Counted from the first letter of the stretch, positions 16,269 to 24,498 are shown. The stretch is DNA of 43,787 nucleotides from Dehalococcoidia bacterium (GCA_007129495.1 SKVJ01000036.1:1-43787), one strand, 5' to 3'. The notes: generated by a model from the sequence alone, not told the origin. Program-made: numbers and translations.

Positions 16269-17428
16269 ATGAAACGGTCCTTGATCCGACGAATCACCTC
16301 GTCGACATCATCGCCTCGTTCTCGTATCCGCCGTATCGACTCCTGGACTCTATCGTGACGTCCTGTCTCTTGCATGTCGGAGAGTGTCTCATACAAACCC
16401 ATTCGCCTGCCCAGTTGGAAATTGAGTCGTTCCTCGTCCGGCATGTCCAGATACTGCCTGATGATGCTGAGCAATCTGTCCTTGTCCTGAGGAAGCTTCC
16501 CTTCTACTTCCATAAGCAGATTGATGATATGGTCGCTCTTGAACTCGCTCGTTACTTCGAGTCCCTCGATCATGTCACGGATTTCCCTCACCACATCGTC
16601 CTCGCTCTGCAACTGGAAGCTGCCATCCTGTACATGTGCCCATAGCGGCATCGTCGGTGATACCTGCAGGCTGCGCAGCCTGATGAACTCCGGGTTGACC
16701 GCGTTCAATACACGGGTGGTCTCGCGAACGTGTCCCTCGGCCATCGCCTTGCCGCCAAGGCCGGGCATCACGTATTCACAGAGCGAGAAGCCTGCTTCGT
16801 TGAGCTTCTGTCCTGCGGCTATCTGCTGTTCGGATGTGGTTCCCTTCTGCATGTACTCCAACAACGGGTCGTAACCGGTCTCCAGGCCCATGTGGATTCG
16901 GACCAGTCCGGCTTTGCGTATCTGTTTGAGTTCCTCAAGAGTCTTGTGTGCGGCTGTATGGGACCGACTATAGGTAGTCACTCTTGAGATATGCGGAAAG
17001 ACTTTGCTCAGGCGTTCAAGGATGCGGACGAGATCCGGTGTCCGCATGATCAGGGTATTGGAGTCCTGGAGGAAGACCGACTCGCCACCTCCGTAGAGAA
17101 AAAGAGCCACATTGCGCAGACAGATGTCACTAAAGGACTGGCTCAGCAAGGAGGCAGCTGCCAGTTGGACATTGCCGCCATAACCCAGCTTGTGAGAGGC
17201 TTCGACTATCTTGTCGCGCATCTCGCCCGCAGCGTCGATATCCCTTTCAATCTCTTCCACGGACCGCAGTGAGAACCTCGTGTCCTTGTAGAGGTGACAG
17301 AATAGGCACCTGTTCCAGGGGCAGTTTCTCGTAGCCCGGATGAGGAGGGAATATGCCTCGCTCGGCGGGCGGATAGGTCCGAGTTCAAACTCTGATGTCA
17401 GCCGGGCTGCCTCTGTATCGCGCTGCAT
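16265..17428 (-). CDS. Radical SAM protein with a CX4CX2C cluster motif
   Basis: A 387-residue protein. The cluster motif is NCPWNRCLFCHLYKDTRF, with cysteines at 36, 41 and 44, so the first spacing is four residues instead of the usual three. 'LFLYGGGESVFLQDSN', 'RIHMGLETGYD' and 'YVMPGLGGKAMAEGH' match the glycine-rich, SAM-binding and later strands of a radical SAM barrel in the Elp3-like branch. The C-terminal region is helical and charged. The substrate is unknown; no second cluster or B12 domain is seen. The start at 17428 (Met13 of the longest frame) is preferred because TTGTCA-17-TACAAT lies 7 nt upstream and the longest frame would begin inside that promoter. It converges on elp3 with stop codons overlapping. 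Confidence 0.8.
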   Translation of the reverse strand: MQRDTEAARLTSEFELGPIRPPSEAYSLLIRATRNCPWNRCLFCHLYKDTRFSLRSVEEIERDIDAAGEMRDKIVEASHKLGYGGNVQLAAASLLSQSFSDICLRNVALFLYGGGESVFLQDSNTLIMRTPDLVRILERLSKVFPHISRVTTYSRSHTAAHKTLEELKQIRKAGLVRIHMGLETGYDPLLEYMQKGTTSEQQIAAGQKLNEAGFSLCEYVMPGLGGKAMAEGHVRETTRVLNAVNPEFIRLRSLQVSPTMPLWAHVQDGSFQLQSEDDVVREIRDMIEGLEVTSEFKSDHIINLLMEVEGKLPQDKDRLLSIIRQYLDMPDEERLNFQLGRRMGLYETLSDMQETGRHDRVQESIRRIRERGDDVDEVIRRIKDRFI

Positions 17429-17435
17429 TCGTAGA

Positions 17436-17464
17436 ATTGTAGCCATGTATTGCCCGGATGACAA
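17436..17464 (-). promoter_or_regulatory. Promoter of the radical SAM gene (likely leaderless)
   Basis: On the minus strand TTGTCA (complement of 17459-17464), a 17-bp spacer and TACAAT (complement of 17436-17441) are each 5/6 to consensus. ATG 17428 follows after 7 nt, with no Shine-Dalgarno. Confidence 0.6.
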
Positions 17465-17469
17465 ATCGT

Positions 17470-17498
17470 GTGAACGTAGCGACGCCTTGTGTTACGAT
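17470..17498 (+). promoter_or_regulatory. Candidate promoter of the HAD gene (likely leaderless)
   Basis: GTGAAC (17470-17475), a 17-bp spacer and TACGAT (17493-17498). The ATG at 17508 follows after 9 nt with no ribosome binding site. The -35 is weak. It overlaps the divergent radical SAM promoter region. Confidence 0.4.
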
Positions 17499-17507
17499 TA
17501 ATGTTAC

Positions 17508-18152
17508 ATGGATCCGGCAATGCAACGCGTGCGAATCATCTCCTTCGATGCTGAGGGTACTCTTGCGAGCCATGCGTTTTCACACAGGTTCTGGCAGGAA
17601 ACAGTGCCCATGCTGTTGGGACAGAAGGAAAGGCTTCCGTTTGACCGGGCCGCGGAGCACGTCTTCTCAGAGTACCAGACTATCGGACCTAACCGACCGG
17701 AGTGGTTTGACATCGGGTACTGGTTTCGGCGCTTTGAACTGGGCGACCCGATTCCCGTTATAGAACGTTACAGATTCCTGATTGAGTTCTATCCCGAGAC
17801 CGAGTCGGTGCTTCGGGAACTCAGCAGCCGTTACCAGCTGGTGGTAGCATCAACTACTCCTTTCGAGTTCCTGCGCCCGCTGCTGCGGGATGTAGAGCAC
17901 GCATTTGTGCGGTACTTCTCCGCCACTTCACTGTTTGGAAGGCCGAAGGATGAAGCGTTCTTTCGCCATATGTGCGTAGAGTTGGACGCCGCACCATCCG
18001 AGGTCCTCCATGTGGGCGACAACTGGAGCCATGATTACCTCAGTTCATCCGCAGCCGGTCTGACGGCCCTGTACCTCGACCGCTCGCGATCGAGCAATGG
18101 TTGCCTCCACTCGCTTTCTGACCTGCTCAGTCATCTTCCCGGCGATTCTTGA
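17508..18152 (+). CDS. HAD-superfamily hydrolase with Glu in the general-acid position
   Basis: A 214-residue protein with the HAD motif set: motif I SFDAEGTLA (nucleophile D14, then E16), motif II VVASTTPFEF, motif III lysine in GRPKDEAFF, and motif IV HVGDNWSHDY. The helical cap between motifs I and II resembles the haloacid dehalogenase-like subfamily of phosphatases. The second Asp of DxD, which normally acts as general acid in phosphatases, is Glu here. This could alter activity, or the protein may use another cap residue. The substrate is unknown. It is monocistronic and divergent from the radical SAM gene, with the Trp T-box transcript starting just downstream. Confidence 0.8.
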   Translation: MDPAMQRVRIISFDAEGTLASHAFSHRFWQETVPMLLGQKERLPFDRAAEHVFSEYQTIGPNRPEWFDIGYWFRRFELGDPIPVIERYRFLIEFYPETESVLRELSSRYQLVVASTTPFEFLRPLLRDVEHAFVRYFSATSLFGRPKDEAFFRHMCVELDAAPSEVLHVGDNWSHDYLSSSAAGLTALYLDRSRSSNGCLHSLSDLLSHLPGDS

Positions 18153-18178
18153 TTGCGGGAGAAACCTGGCTCATATAC

Positions 18179-18207
18179 TTGACAACGATGGTGCGGCGTA
18201 CTATTAT
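18179..18207 (+). promoter_or_regulatory. Strong promoter of the trpB2 T-box transcript
   Basis: TTGACA (18179-18184), a 17-bp spacer and TATTAT (18202-18207) form a near-consensus sigma-70 promoter. Transcription would start near 18214, just before T-box stem I. Confidence 0.8.
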
Positions 18208-18213
18208 GCCGCC

Positions 18214-18494
18214 CAACCGAATATGCAGAGGCGTTGAACGGGAATAGTACAACTCGAAGCGAGGTTCAGAGAGTCGGGTAAGGTGTGAGCCGATACCTGC
18301 GCCGAGTTGGAATGGGCCCGGAAGCCCCAAACCGAAAGGTATTGTGACTTAGTAGGCTTTGGCGCAAGGGCAGCGTTATCACAGCCCGGGGTATAGCCTG
18401 AATGGCGGTACCCGGCAAGATGGTCGCAAGACCGAATGAGGGTGGCACCGCGAAGCAAGAGCCTCTCGCCCCTCGGCGAGAGGCTCTTTGTTTT
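18214..18494 (+). promoter_or_regulatory. T-box riboswitch, tryptophan-specific (UGG specifier)
   Basis: A full T-box leader. Stem I has the GGGAATAGTA segment (18241 on), the distal AGAGAG...GGTGTGA element (18268-18289) and a specifier side CGAGTTG-GAA-TGG-GCCCG. The helices CAACTCG/CGAGTTG and CGGG/CCCG flank a loop in which TGG (18313-18315) occupies the codon position, opposite AGTA. The T-box sequence AGGGTGGCACCGCG is at 18439-18452. Its TGGC bulge would pair with a GCCA tRNA end, fitting the G discriminator of tRNA-Trp. Uncharged tRNA-Trp should stabilise the antiterminator and allow read-through into trpB2. Codon, discriminator and downstream gene all agree. Confidence 0.95.
18457..18494 (+). 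terminator. T-box terminator hairpin
   Basis: A 14-bp stem (18457-18470 with 18475-18488) around CCTC, followed by TTTGTTTT. It competes with the antiterminator that contains the T-box sequence just upstream. Confidence 0.9.
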
Positions 18495-18508
18495 GTGAGG
18501 AGGTCACC

Positions 18509-18559
18509 ATGAAAGAGACATGGCTGATTTGGCGCCGGCCGGCGCCATCAATGAGTTGA
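18509..18559 (+). CDS. Short tryptophan-rich leader peptide ORF between the T-box and trpB2
   Basis: A 16-codon [19 protein letters not shown], ending in TGA. It has a strong Shine-Dalgarno (GAGGAGGT, 18497-18504) about 5 nt before the ATG and two UGG codons, at positions 5 and 8. It begins 15 bases after the T-box terminator tract, so it is transcribed only when the T-box reads through. A perfect 18-bp palindrome starts exactly at the second Trp codon. In Bacillus subtilis the at operon has the same order, a Trp T-box followed by a Trp-rich leader peptide (rtpLP) that adds translational control. A similar second tier here is an inference. It could also be a chance ORF, but the ribosome site and the Trp density argue against that. 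Confidence 0.65.
   Translation: MKETWLIWRRPAPSMS
18530..18547. repeat. Perfect 18-bp palindrome inside the leader peptide ORF
   Basis: TGGCGCCGGCCGGCGCCA is self-complementary. It starts at the second Trp codon of the leader ORF and ends 12 bases before its stop. A ribosome stalled at either Trp codon would prevent it from folding. No T run follows, so it is not a standard terminator. A second small dyad, TGAGT-TG-ACTCA (18552-18563), covers the leader stop codon. Confidence 0.7.
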
Positions 18560-18602
18560 CTCACAGTTTGTAGGAATTGCAGCGAATTTCAGGAGGAGCA
18601 TC

Positions 18603-19970
18603 ATGTCAGACAATACCGTTAAGTACACACTCAATGAGAGAGATATGCCACGCTACTGGTACAACGTTCAGGCTGACCTTCCCGAGCCCCTGCCACCGCC
18701 GCTTCATCCCATGACCGGCCAGCCACTCACACCTCCGGACCTGGCTCCTTTGTTCCCTATGGAGCTTATCATGCAGGAAGTGAGTACTGAGCGTTGGATC
18801 GAGATCCCGGACGAGGTTATTGACGTGTATCGTCTGTGGAGACCAACCACATTGTTTCGTGCGCGGCGCCTCGAGAAAGCCTTGGGCACACCTGCAAAGA
18901 TCTTCTACAAATATGAAGGTGTGAGCCCACCCGGAAGTCACAAGCCGAACACATCAGTCGCCCAGGCCTATTACAACAAGAAAGAAGGAATCAAACGTAT
19001 CTCAACTGAGACTGGTGCTGGCCAGTGGGGCAGTGCGCTGGCATTTGCGGGTGCCTGCTTCGACATAGAGATCAAGGTGTACATGGTACGGATCAGCTAC
19101 AACCAGAAACCGTACCGCCGCATCATGATGGAAACATGGGGCGCAAACTGCGTACCCAGTCCGAGTCCTGAGACCAATGTGGGAAGGCAGATGCTTGCGG
19201 AGGATCCGGATTGTCCTGGCAGCCTCGGTCTTGCTATCAGCGAAGCAGTTGAAGACGCCATGTCGCGAGATGATACTCACTACTCGCTGGGCAGCGTGCT
19301 GAATCACGTGCTCCTGCACAACACGGTCAATGGACTTGAGGCGAAGAAGCTGATGGAGGAAGCAGGCGCGTATCCGGACATAATCATAGGGTGCGCCGGC
19401 GGCGGTTCGAATGCAGCCGGGCTATTCCTTCCCTTCCTCAAGGATAAGCTCGATGGTACGAAGCCGGATCTCCGCGTCATTAATGTGGAGCCGTACAGCT
19501 GTCCGACCCTCACCAAAGGACCATATGCCTACGACTACGGCGATTCCGCCAAACTCGCACCGATCGTCAAGATGTACACTCTCGGCCACGGATACATGCC
19601 GCCTCCGATCCACGCAGGAGGTCTTCGTTACCACGGGATGGCGCCACTCACGTGTCATTTGCTGAAACTCGGATATGTGGAGGCCCGGGCAGTGCATCAA
19701 CTGGAGACGTTCGAGGCAGGTATTACCTTTGCAAGAACCGAGGGTATAATCAGCGCTCCCGAGACGATGCATGCGATCCGGGCAGTCATTGACGAGGCGC
19801 TTGTCTGCAAAGAATCAGGCGAGGCGAAGACTATCCTGTTTAACCACAGCGGTCATGGCCACGTTGATATGCATGCATACGATGCATACTTGTCAGGCAA
19901 GCTGCAGGACTATGAATACCCGGATACGCTGATCCAGCAGGCCCTTGCCGAACTGCCCACAGTAGGGTAA
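18603..19970 (+). CDS. trpB2: Tryptophan synthase beta-like protein, TrpB2 type
   Basis: A 455-residue PLP enzyme. The length and the N-terminal extension (about 75 residues before RPTTLFRA) mark it as TrpB2 rather than TrpB1. The PLP lysine is in GSHKPNT (K114). ETGAGQWG (136-143) holds the catalytic acid region, and GCAGGGSN (263-270) is the phosphate-binding loop. '[12 protein letters not shown]' is typical of the TrpB2 group. The reaction is serine plus indole to tryptophan; TrpB2 usually works without a TrpA subunit and is thought to salvage indole. No trpA or other trp gene is in this window. AGGAGGAG lies 4 nt before the ATG. Expression appears to be set by the Trp T-box and possibly the leader peptide upstream. 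Confidence 0.95.
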   Translation: MSDNTVKYTLNERDMPRYWYNVQADLPEPLPPPLHPMTGQPLTPPDLAPLFPMELIMQEVSTERWIEIPDEVIDVYRLWRPTTLFRARRLEKALGTPAKIFYKYEGVSPPGSHKPNTSVAQAYYNKKEGIKRISTETGAGQWGSALAFAGACFDIEIKVYMVRISYNQKPYRRIMMETWGANCVPSPSPETNVGRQMLAEDPDCPGSLGLAISEAVEDAMSRDDTHYSLGSVLNHVLLHNTVNGLEAKKLMEEAGAYPDIIIGCAGGGSNAAGLFLPFLKDKLDGTKPDLRVINVEPYSCPTLTKGPYAYDYGDSAKLAPIVKMYTLGHGYMPPPIHAGGLRYHGMAPLTCHLLKLGYVEARAVHQLETFEAGITFARTEGIISAPETMHAIRAVIDEALVCKESGEAKTILFNHSGHGHVDMHAYDAYLSGKLQDYEYPDTLIQQALAELPTVG

Positions 19971-19984
19971 CTTATCTGTATGCT

Positions 19985-20010
19985 GGCGGGCCCGAACAAT
20001 CGGGCCTGCC
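19985..20010. terminator. Hairpin after trpB2, possible terminator
   Basis: An 11-bp GC-rich stem (19985-19995 with 20000-20010, one G-T pair) around ACAA, 14 bases after the trpB2 stop. No clear T tract follows, so termination may need Rho or be inefficient. Confidence 0.45.
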
Positions 20011-20175
20011 GGCGTGCCAAAATCCTGATGTAGATTCTGCAGTGCATCGTCGTTCGACGTTGCGGGAATGGGCAGGCACTGTGTATCATGTGTGACGAAG
20101 CTACCCGATTTCGTATAGTCACGCTCCCCCAGAGATGGGGTTATTCATCACATTCGTGTAAGAGAGGAAGGAAGA

Positions 20176-20418
20176 ATGGACAAGAACGACATATTCCCCC
20201 GCATCAAGGAGCTGATTGTTGAGTTGCTCGAGATCGATGAAGCTGACGTGAAGCCGGAATCATCGTTCATGGACGATTTCGGAGCCGACAGTCTCGATAT
20301 CATCGAACTTCTCACTGCTGTGGAAGAAGCTTTCAATGTTGAGATTCCGGATGAGGATGCCGGCAAGCTGCAGACCGTTCAGGATGCGATCGACTACGTG
20401 GCGGCGAAGCTGCCATGA
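20176..20418 (+). CDS. acpP: Acyl carrier protein
   Basis: An 80-residue acidic helical protein with the phosphopantetheine site GADSLDIIE; Ser39 is the attachment point. It carries growing acyl chains in fatty acid synthesis. GAGGAAGGA lies just before the ATG. Its stop overlaps the start of fabF (ATGA), giving translational coupling. The length and motif are standard. Confidence 0.97.
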   Translation: MDKNDIFPRIKELIVELLEIDEADVKPESSFMDDFGADSLDIIELLTAVEEAFNVEIPDEDAGKLQTVQDAIDYVAAKLP

Positions 20419-21656
20419 GTACCCGCCGCCGTGTCGTCGTGACAGGGGTCGGCGCGGTGACGCCGCTCGCGACCGGAATCAAGCCTTCGTGGGACCGTCT
20501 TCTCAAGGGAGAGTCAGGCATCGGACCCATCACAAGGTTTGATGCCACCGGCTTCAAGACGAGGATAGCCGCCGAAGTAAAGGACTTCGTGGCCGAAGAC
20601 TTCATGGAGAAGAAGCGTGCCCGGCGGACAGATCTCTTCATCCACTACGCGCTGGCCGCCACGTCGATGGCCATTGAAGATGCCCGTTTAGTGGTGGACC
20701 AACACAATGCAGAGCGGATTGGCGTAGTCTACGGCACCTGCATCGGCGGGATGACGACCTACGAGAAGAACCTTGCCGCGTTCCAGGAAGGTGGAGCCGA
20801 TAAGATTTCCCCGTTTTTCATAACAGGCTTCATCCCCAATATGGCACTGGCGGAAATAGCGATAGCATACGGTCTGAAGGGACCGGCGCAATGCGTGATA
20901 ACTGCCTGCGCTACCGGCGGCAACGCCATCGGTGATGCGTTCCGAAGCATCCAATATGGTGAGGCTGATGTGATGGTCTCCGGGGGTTCTGAGGCGTATA
21001 TCCTCCCGGTTGGGGTCGCCGGACTCAGCAGGATGGGCGCCTTATCGTGCCGGAACGATGAGCCTGCGAAGGCATCCCGGCCATTCGATACGGACAGGGA
21101 CGGTTTTGTCCTTGGAGAAGGCGCGGGCACCCTGATCCTCGAGGAACTGGAGCACGCGCTGAAACGCGGCGCGCCTATATACGGGGAGGTTCTTGGTTAC
21201 GCGACGAATGTTGATGGTTTTCACATTACCGAAGCTGATAGTGGGAACCAGGCTCGATGCGTACGCCTGGCACTTGCTGATGGAGGTATAGAACCGGAGC
21301 AGGTCGACTACATCAATGCCCACGGAACCTCGACGCCCAGCAACGACGTTTCTGAAACTGCAGCTCTGAAGCTGGTTTTCGGCGACCATGCACGTAAGCT
21401 GGCGATCAGTTCAAACAAATCGATGATGGGTCATCTGCTTGCCGGGGCAGGAGCTGTAGAAGCCATTTTCACACTGATGGCTATTCGTGAGTCGGTGGTG
21501 CCTCCCACTATCAATCTAGAGAATCCCGATCCGGAATGCGACCTTGACTACGTGCCGAATGTGGCGCGTCCTATGAATGTCGATGTCGCCGTCTCAGAGT
21601 CTTTCGGCTTTGGGGGATCAAATGCGGTCGTTGTGGTGGGCAAGTACCGGGGCTGA
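20415..21656 (+). CDS. fabF: 3-oxoacyl-[acyl-carrier-protein] synthase II
   Basis: A 413-residue condensing enzyme of normal length. The catalytic triad is visible: Cys165 in TACATGG, His303 in NAHGTST and His340 in [13 protein letters not shown], with Lys335 nearby. '[11 protein letters not shown]' closes the protein. The two-histidine arrangement is that of KAS I/II, which elongates acyl-ACP with malonyl-ACP. It overlaps acpP by 4 bases (ATGA). The pair looks like a small fatty acid elongation module; other fab genes are not in the window. No terminator is evident in the 99 bases before the convergent kinase gene. Confidence 0.97.
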   Translation: MSTRRRVVVTGVGAVTPLATGIKPSWDRLLKGESGIGPITRFDATGFKTRIAAEVKDFVAEDFMEKKRARRTDLFIHYALAATSMAIEDARLVVDQHNAERIGVVYGTCIGGMTTYEKNLAAFQEGGADKISPFFITGFIPNMALAEIAIAYGLKGPAQCVITACATGGNAIGDAFRSIQYGEADVMVSGGSEAYILPVGVAGLSRMGALSCRNDEPAKASRPFDTDRDGFVLGEGAGTLILEELEHALKRGAPIYGEVLGYATNVDGFHITEADSGNQARCVRLALADGGIEPEQVDYINAHGTSTPSNDVSETAALKLVFGDHARKLAISSNKSMMGHLLAGAGAVEAIFTLMAIRESVVPPTINLENPDPECDLDYVPNVARPMNVDVAVSESFGFGGSNAVVVVGKYRG

Positions 21657-21755
21657 ATACAGCATCACAATTCGCCTGCCTGTAACTATGTGTGTGCCTG
21701 CGGAAATGGCGGTCGCCCGTAGTTGGAGCGTCGGCGCTGAATGATACACGGCTGA

Positions 21756-22754
21756 TCACTCGCCGAGCGTTCGCTGCCACTCTGCTGCTACATCAGCGAC
21801 CAGATCTACGGGATGAGTCAGAAGTGGCTTCGCGGCCTGTCGGACGAGGCTCCTTTGTTCTTCGCTGGTGACGTACTCGACCTTCGATTTGCCATCTATC
21901 CGCGCGAGGAACAGGCCTGGCAGGAGACTTGCGGTCCTAGCCTCTATTTCAGCCGACGGCTCCCAGTCCACCAGGGCCAAATAGCTGGCTGCAAGAGTGT
22001 CGTAGCACTTGAGAAGCCCCTGGCTCGAGGACGGTGTCCATAGGCACTTCAGGAGCAGGTGATTCAGGCAGAATGCAAGGTCGAAAGCGGGATCGCCATA
22101 GAACGCGCATTCTGCATCAAGCAGCACAGGCCCTCGCGGTCCGTTAAGTATGTTCTTGGGACTTACATCACCGTGCACGAGTGCATGCCTGGTGTGCATG
22201 GTGGTGTGTATGAGAGCAAAGAGTCGTTCTTCAAGGTCGGGATGCATGCGAGCAGTAGCCTCGAGATAGGATTCCATTCTCGATGCGTAGAAGATGGCAT
22301 CGGTTGGAAACATGTCAGCGATGTCTCGATGCGCGGCAGTATATGAATGGATAGTTGCCAATCGCCGTCCCACCTGAGCTGCGAAGTCAGCATCCGTCAA
22401 TCCATCGCGCAACTGGTGCTTCCACAATGGGTAATCCCTTGGCTCCAGGTACTCCATTACGAAGAGGTATGCTTCGTTGTCACGGGCCAGTAATCGTGGT
22501 GCTGCTCCGGGAGCCGCTGTTTCTGCGATCTCGTAGTACTGCCACTCGTAGAGATTACGCTCTACCGGTACGAACCAGTCTGCTTCAACCTTGAGCCTGT
22601 GAAGCGCACGTTTGATGCATACGGTCTGATGGGGGAGGGCGACTTTCCAGATATCCGAAGCGATGCCGCCCGTGAGGGGAGTGAGCGTGGCCTCGTCTCT
22701 TTCGCTCAGCAGTCCCAGGCGCTTCAGCGCCAGTCGCATTGGCTCGGAGTCCAT
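21756..22754 (-). CDS. APH-family phosphotransferase
   Basis: A 332-residue aminoglycoside phosphotransferase/choline kinase-fold protein. The Brenner-type motif is HALVHGDVSPKNIL, followed by PVLLDAECAFYGDPAFDLAF, where Asp-Ala-Glu replaces the usual D-x-E/D metal site with little change. An N-terminal lobe with 'CIKRALHRL' supplies the ATP-binding lysine. Family members phosphorylate small hydroxylated molecules such as homoserine, sugars, choline or aminoglycosides; the substrate here is not visible. It is monocistronic and convergent with fabF. TTGAAG-17-TATAGT ends 9 nt before the ATG, and there is no ribosome binding site. Confidence 0.8.
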   Translation of the reverse strand: MDSEPMRLALKRLGLLSERDEATLTPLTGGIASDIWKVALPHQTVCIKRALHRLKVEADWFVPVERNLYEWQYYEIAETAAPGAAPRLLARDNEAYLFVMEYLEPRDYPLWKHQLRDGLTDADFAAQVGRRLATIHSYTAAHRDIADMFPTDAIFYASRMESYLEATARMHPDLEERLFALIHTTMHTRHALVHGDVSPKNILNGPRGPVLLDAECAFYGDPAFDLAFCLNHLLLKCLWTPSSSQGLLKCYDTLAASYLALVDWEPSAEIEARTASLLPGLFLARIDGKSKVEYVTSEEQRSLVRQAAKPLLTHPVDLVADVAAEWQRTLGE

Positions 22755-22763
22755 CTACAAGGC

Positions 22764-22792
22764 ACTATAGTCGGTTGTTCGATTCCCTTCAA
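22764..22792 (-). promoter_or_regulatory. Promoter of the APH-like gene (likely leaderless)
   Basis: On the minus strand TTGAAG (complement of 22787-22792), a 17-bp spacer and TATAGT (complement of 22764-22769). The ATG at 22754 follows after 9 nt without a Shine-Dalgarno. Confidence 0.6.
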
Positions 22793-23162
22793 GCGAGGGC
22801 GCGACGACTGGATTGTCTGATGTCATCAACCTTCTTTCGTTCGACCGTTGCCCCGATGAAGGTCAGATTCTGAAGGTTCACGTCATTCGAATTCATCGGT
22901 CGCACGGTCAATCCTTCACGTATAGCTCGAGCCGCTTGATCAGCCGGGAACCGGGGGTATAACCCCACAAGGTACGTCAGGTTCTGGATCCATCACGGGC
23001 ATTGTTGCCGGACTGAGCTTCTGAGATGTGGCCGGATGGAGAGTCCCGGGTCAACAGAATACCGGGCTTTTCACCACCTTGCCAGTTGTTGCGTGGACGA
23101 CGTACTGTGGCGCATCGTACGAACGTCGGATGTGGCGCGCTTCCCAGAGGTGACCGTTACGG
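22793..23162. other. Gene-free stretch between the kinase promoter and tlpA
   Basis: No convincing coding frame is seen on either strand. It contains a small hairpin GGGG-TATAA-CCCC (22954-22966) and, at its right edge, a perfect 15-bp dyad TGACCGT-T-ACGGTCA (23151-23165) that covers the stop codon of the tlpA gene. The remainder shows nothing I can name. Confidence 0.5.
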
Positions 23163-23726
23163 TCATTCTGCTTCCTTCATAAGCGTGAATTCGATGGCGG
23201 CGACGACTTCTCCATAGTTCGCAAAGGGGCCCACTTTCACAAACCGGGCTATTCCTTCGGAGTCAATCAGAAAGGTGGTTGGAGTGAACCCGATGCTGTA
23301 TTCTGCGGCAACCCTGCCATCGAAATCCAGGGGCACTTCCATGTGCAAATTGGCATCTCCAAAGTACTGGCTGACGCTCGTTTCCCGGTCGCCAATATTG
23401 AGCACCACCACGTGGGCGGTTCCTTGATAGGCCGCCCCTGCAGCATCGAGATATGGCATCTCTGCTCTACATGGGGGGCAATCCAGGTACCAGAAGTTAA
23501 GCATTACCGGCCGGCCCTGAAGGTCTGACAGAGTCAGTTGGCCGCCCCCCAGCAACGGCAGGGTGAAGTCTGGAGCTGGAACCTCAATTTCCAGGAGGCC
23601 CATGTCCTCAGGGGATGTAGGCGGCGCCGGCGTATCGTCTGCAGAACAGCCTGCGAGTACTATGGTGGCAAGCAGACCAAATGATAGTCCCAGACGTGCT
23701 ACGTTGGCACGCAATCGATTCTTCAT
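23163..23726 (-). CDS. TlpA/ResA-like thioredoxin lipoprotein
   Basis: A 187-residue protein. It starts with a lipoprotein signal (hydrophobic core, then LAGC with Cys27 as lipid anchor) and a Pro-rich linker. A thioredoxin-fold domain follows, with 'PDFTLPLLGGGQLTLSDLQG' and the active site WYLDCPPC (C83, C86). 'GFTPTTFLID' holds the cis-proline. Such proteins reduce disulfides outside the membrane, often for cytochrome c maturation, taking electrons from CcdA. The ccdA gene lies 32 bases upstream on the same strand, which fits. The ATG at 23726 has GAAGGGG upstream; the longer open frame overlaps ccdA and is not used. Confidence 0.92.
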   Translation of the reverse strand: MKNRLRANVARLGLSFGLLATIVLAGCSADDTPAPPTSPEDMGLLEIEVPAPDFTLPLLGGGQLTLSDLQGRPVMLNFWYLDCPPCRAEMPYLDAAGAAYQGTAHVVVLNIGDRETSVSQYFGDANLHMEVPLDFDGRVAAEYSIGFTPTTFLIDSEGIARFVKVGPFANYGEVVAAIEFTLMKEAE

Positions 23727-23758
23727 GTCGAGACCCCTTCCGAAGATTTGAAAATGTT

Positions 23759-24427
23759 CTAAACAGTGCCCGTGAAGATGAGCACTCCAATAATAACTAA
23801 CGTTGCGGAACCGACGATGGTTGCCACATGAGCATGTTGCGTCAGGAACTTCATAGCCTGAGTTCCTCTTGGAGTGCCAAGGAGCACACCCATGATGACG
23901 AAGGGCACACCGAGACCGAGACTGTACGCCGTCAGGGGAGCAATTGCGGCCAGCACATCGCCGCCATAGGCCGCCATGGCGAGTACTCCTCCAATGATGG
24001 GTCCGATGCACGGCGTCCATCCTATAGCAAACACCGAACCGAGTGTGGCGGATCGAATATACCCGGTCCCCTTTACCCTGCCCATATTGAGGCGGCTCTG
24101 GAAGTTCAGTCGCGGGATCTTCGTGGAGGCGAACAGGAGCACACCAAAGAGCATGAGGAGTCCGCCGGCGATCTGCTGCTTGACGGACATAGGGATTGCG
24201 CCAAATATTGCCTGAAGTACGGTTCCCATCAGGATGAATACGAGTCCGAAGCCTCCTACGAAGAGTAACGTGCTGATGAGTATATGACGCCGGGTCGGGG
24301 GGTTATCGCTCAATATCGAGAGACCGGCAATGTTTGCGAGGTACACCGGAATCAGTGGTACGACGCAGGGTGAAGCGAACGATGCAATTCCAAGTCCAAA
24401 CGCAAGTGGTAGTGCGACCTCTCCCAT
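23759..24427 (-). CDS. ccdA: Cytochrome c biogenesis/thiol electron transporter CcdA
   Basis: A 222-residue membrane protein with about six transmembrane helices. The two conserved redox cysteines are in ASPCVVPLIP (C21) and GWTPCIGPI (C140), in the usual Pro-Cys contexts. It passes electrons from cytoplasmic thioredoxin across the membrane to extracytoplasmic thioredoxin-like proteins. The partner lipoprotein gene follows at 32 bases. GGAAAG precedes the ATG. A tRNA-Ala gene lies divergently upstream. Confidence 0.95.
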   Translation of the reverse strand: MGEVALPLAFGLGIASFASPCVVPLIPVYLANIAGLSILSDNPPTRRHILISTLLFVGGFGLVFILMGTVLQAIFGAIPMSVKQQIAGGLLMLFGVLLFASTKIPRLNFQSRLNMGRVKGTGYIRSATLGSVFAIGWTPCIGPIIGGVLAMAAYGGDVLAAIAPLTAYSLGLGVPFVIMGVLLGTPRGTQAMKFLTQHAHVATIVGSATLVIIGVLIFTGTV

Positions 24428-24475
24428 AAATCTTTCCTATCTGGTCAGCTGCGGCCCTGAACTCCAATGATAGCA

Positions 24476-24484
24476 TGATATACT
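24476..24484 (+). promoter_or_regulatory. Extended -10 promoter of tRNA-Ala
   Basis: TGATATACT: TG one base before TATACT (24479-24484), giving initiation about 8 nt before the tRNA. No strong -35 is seen, as expected for an extended -10 element. Confidence 0.5.
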
Positions 24485-24498
24485 ACAAAGCTGATTCT

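Noticed and set aside
18308-18310. An earlier TGG as T-box specifier
   Set aside because: It falls within the CAACTCG/CGAGTTG helix; the TGG at 18313-18315 after GAA sits in the specifier loop. Both read Trp, so the amino acid is unchanged.
23026-23217. 63-codon plus-strand ORF before tlpA
   Set aside because: No ribosome site or motif; it runs into the convergent tlpA gene.
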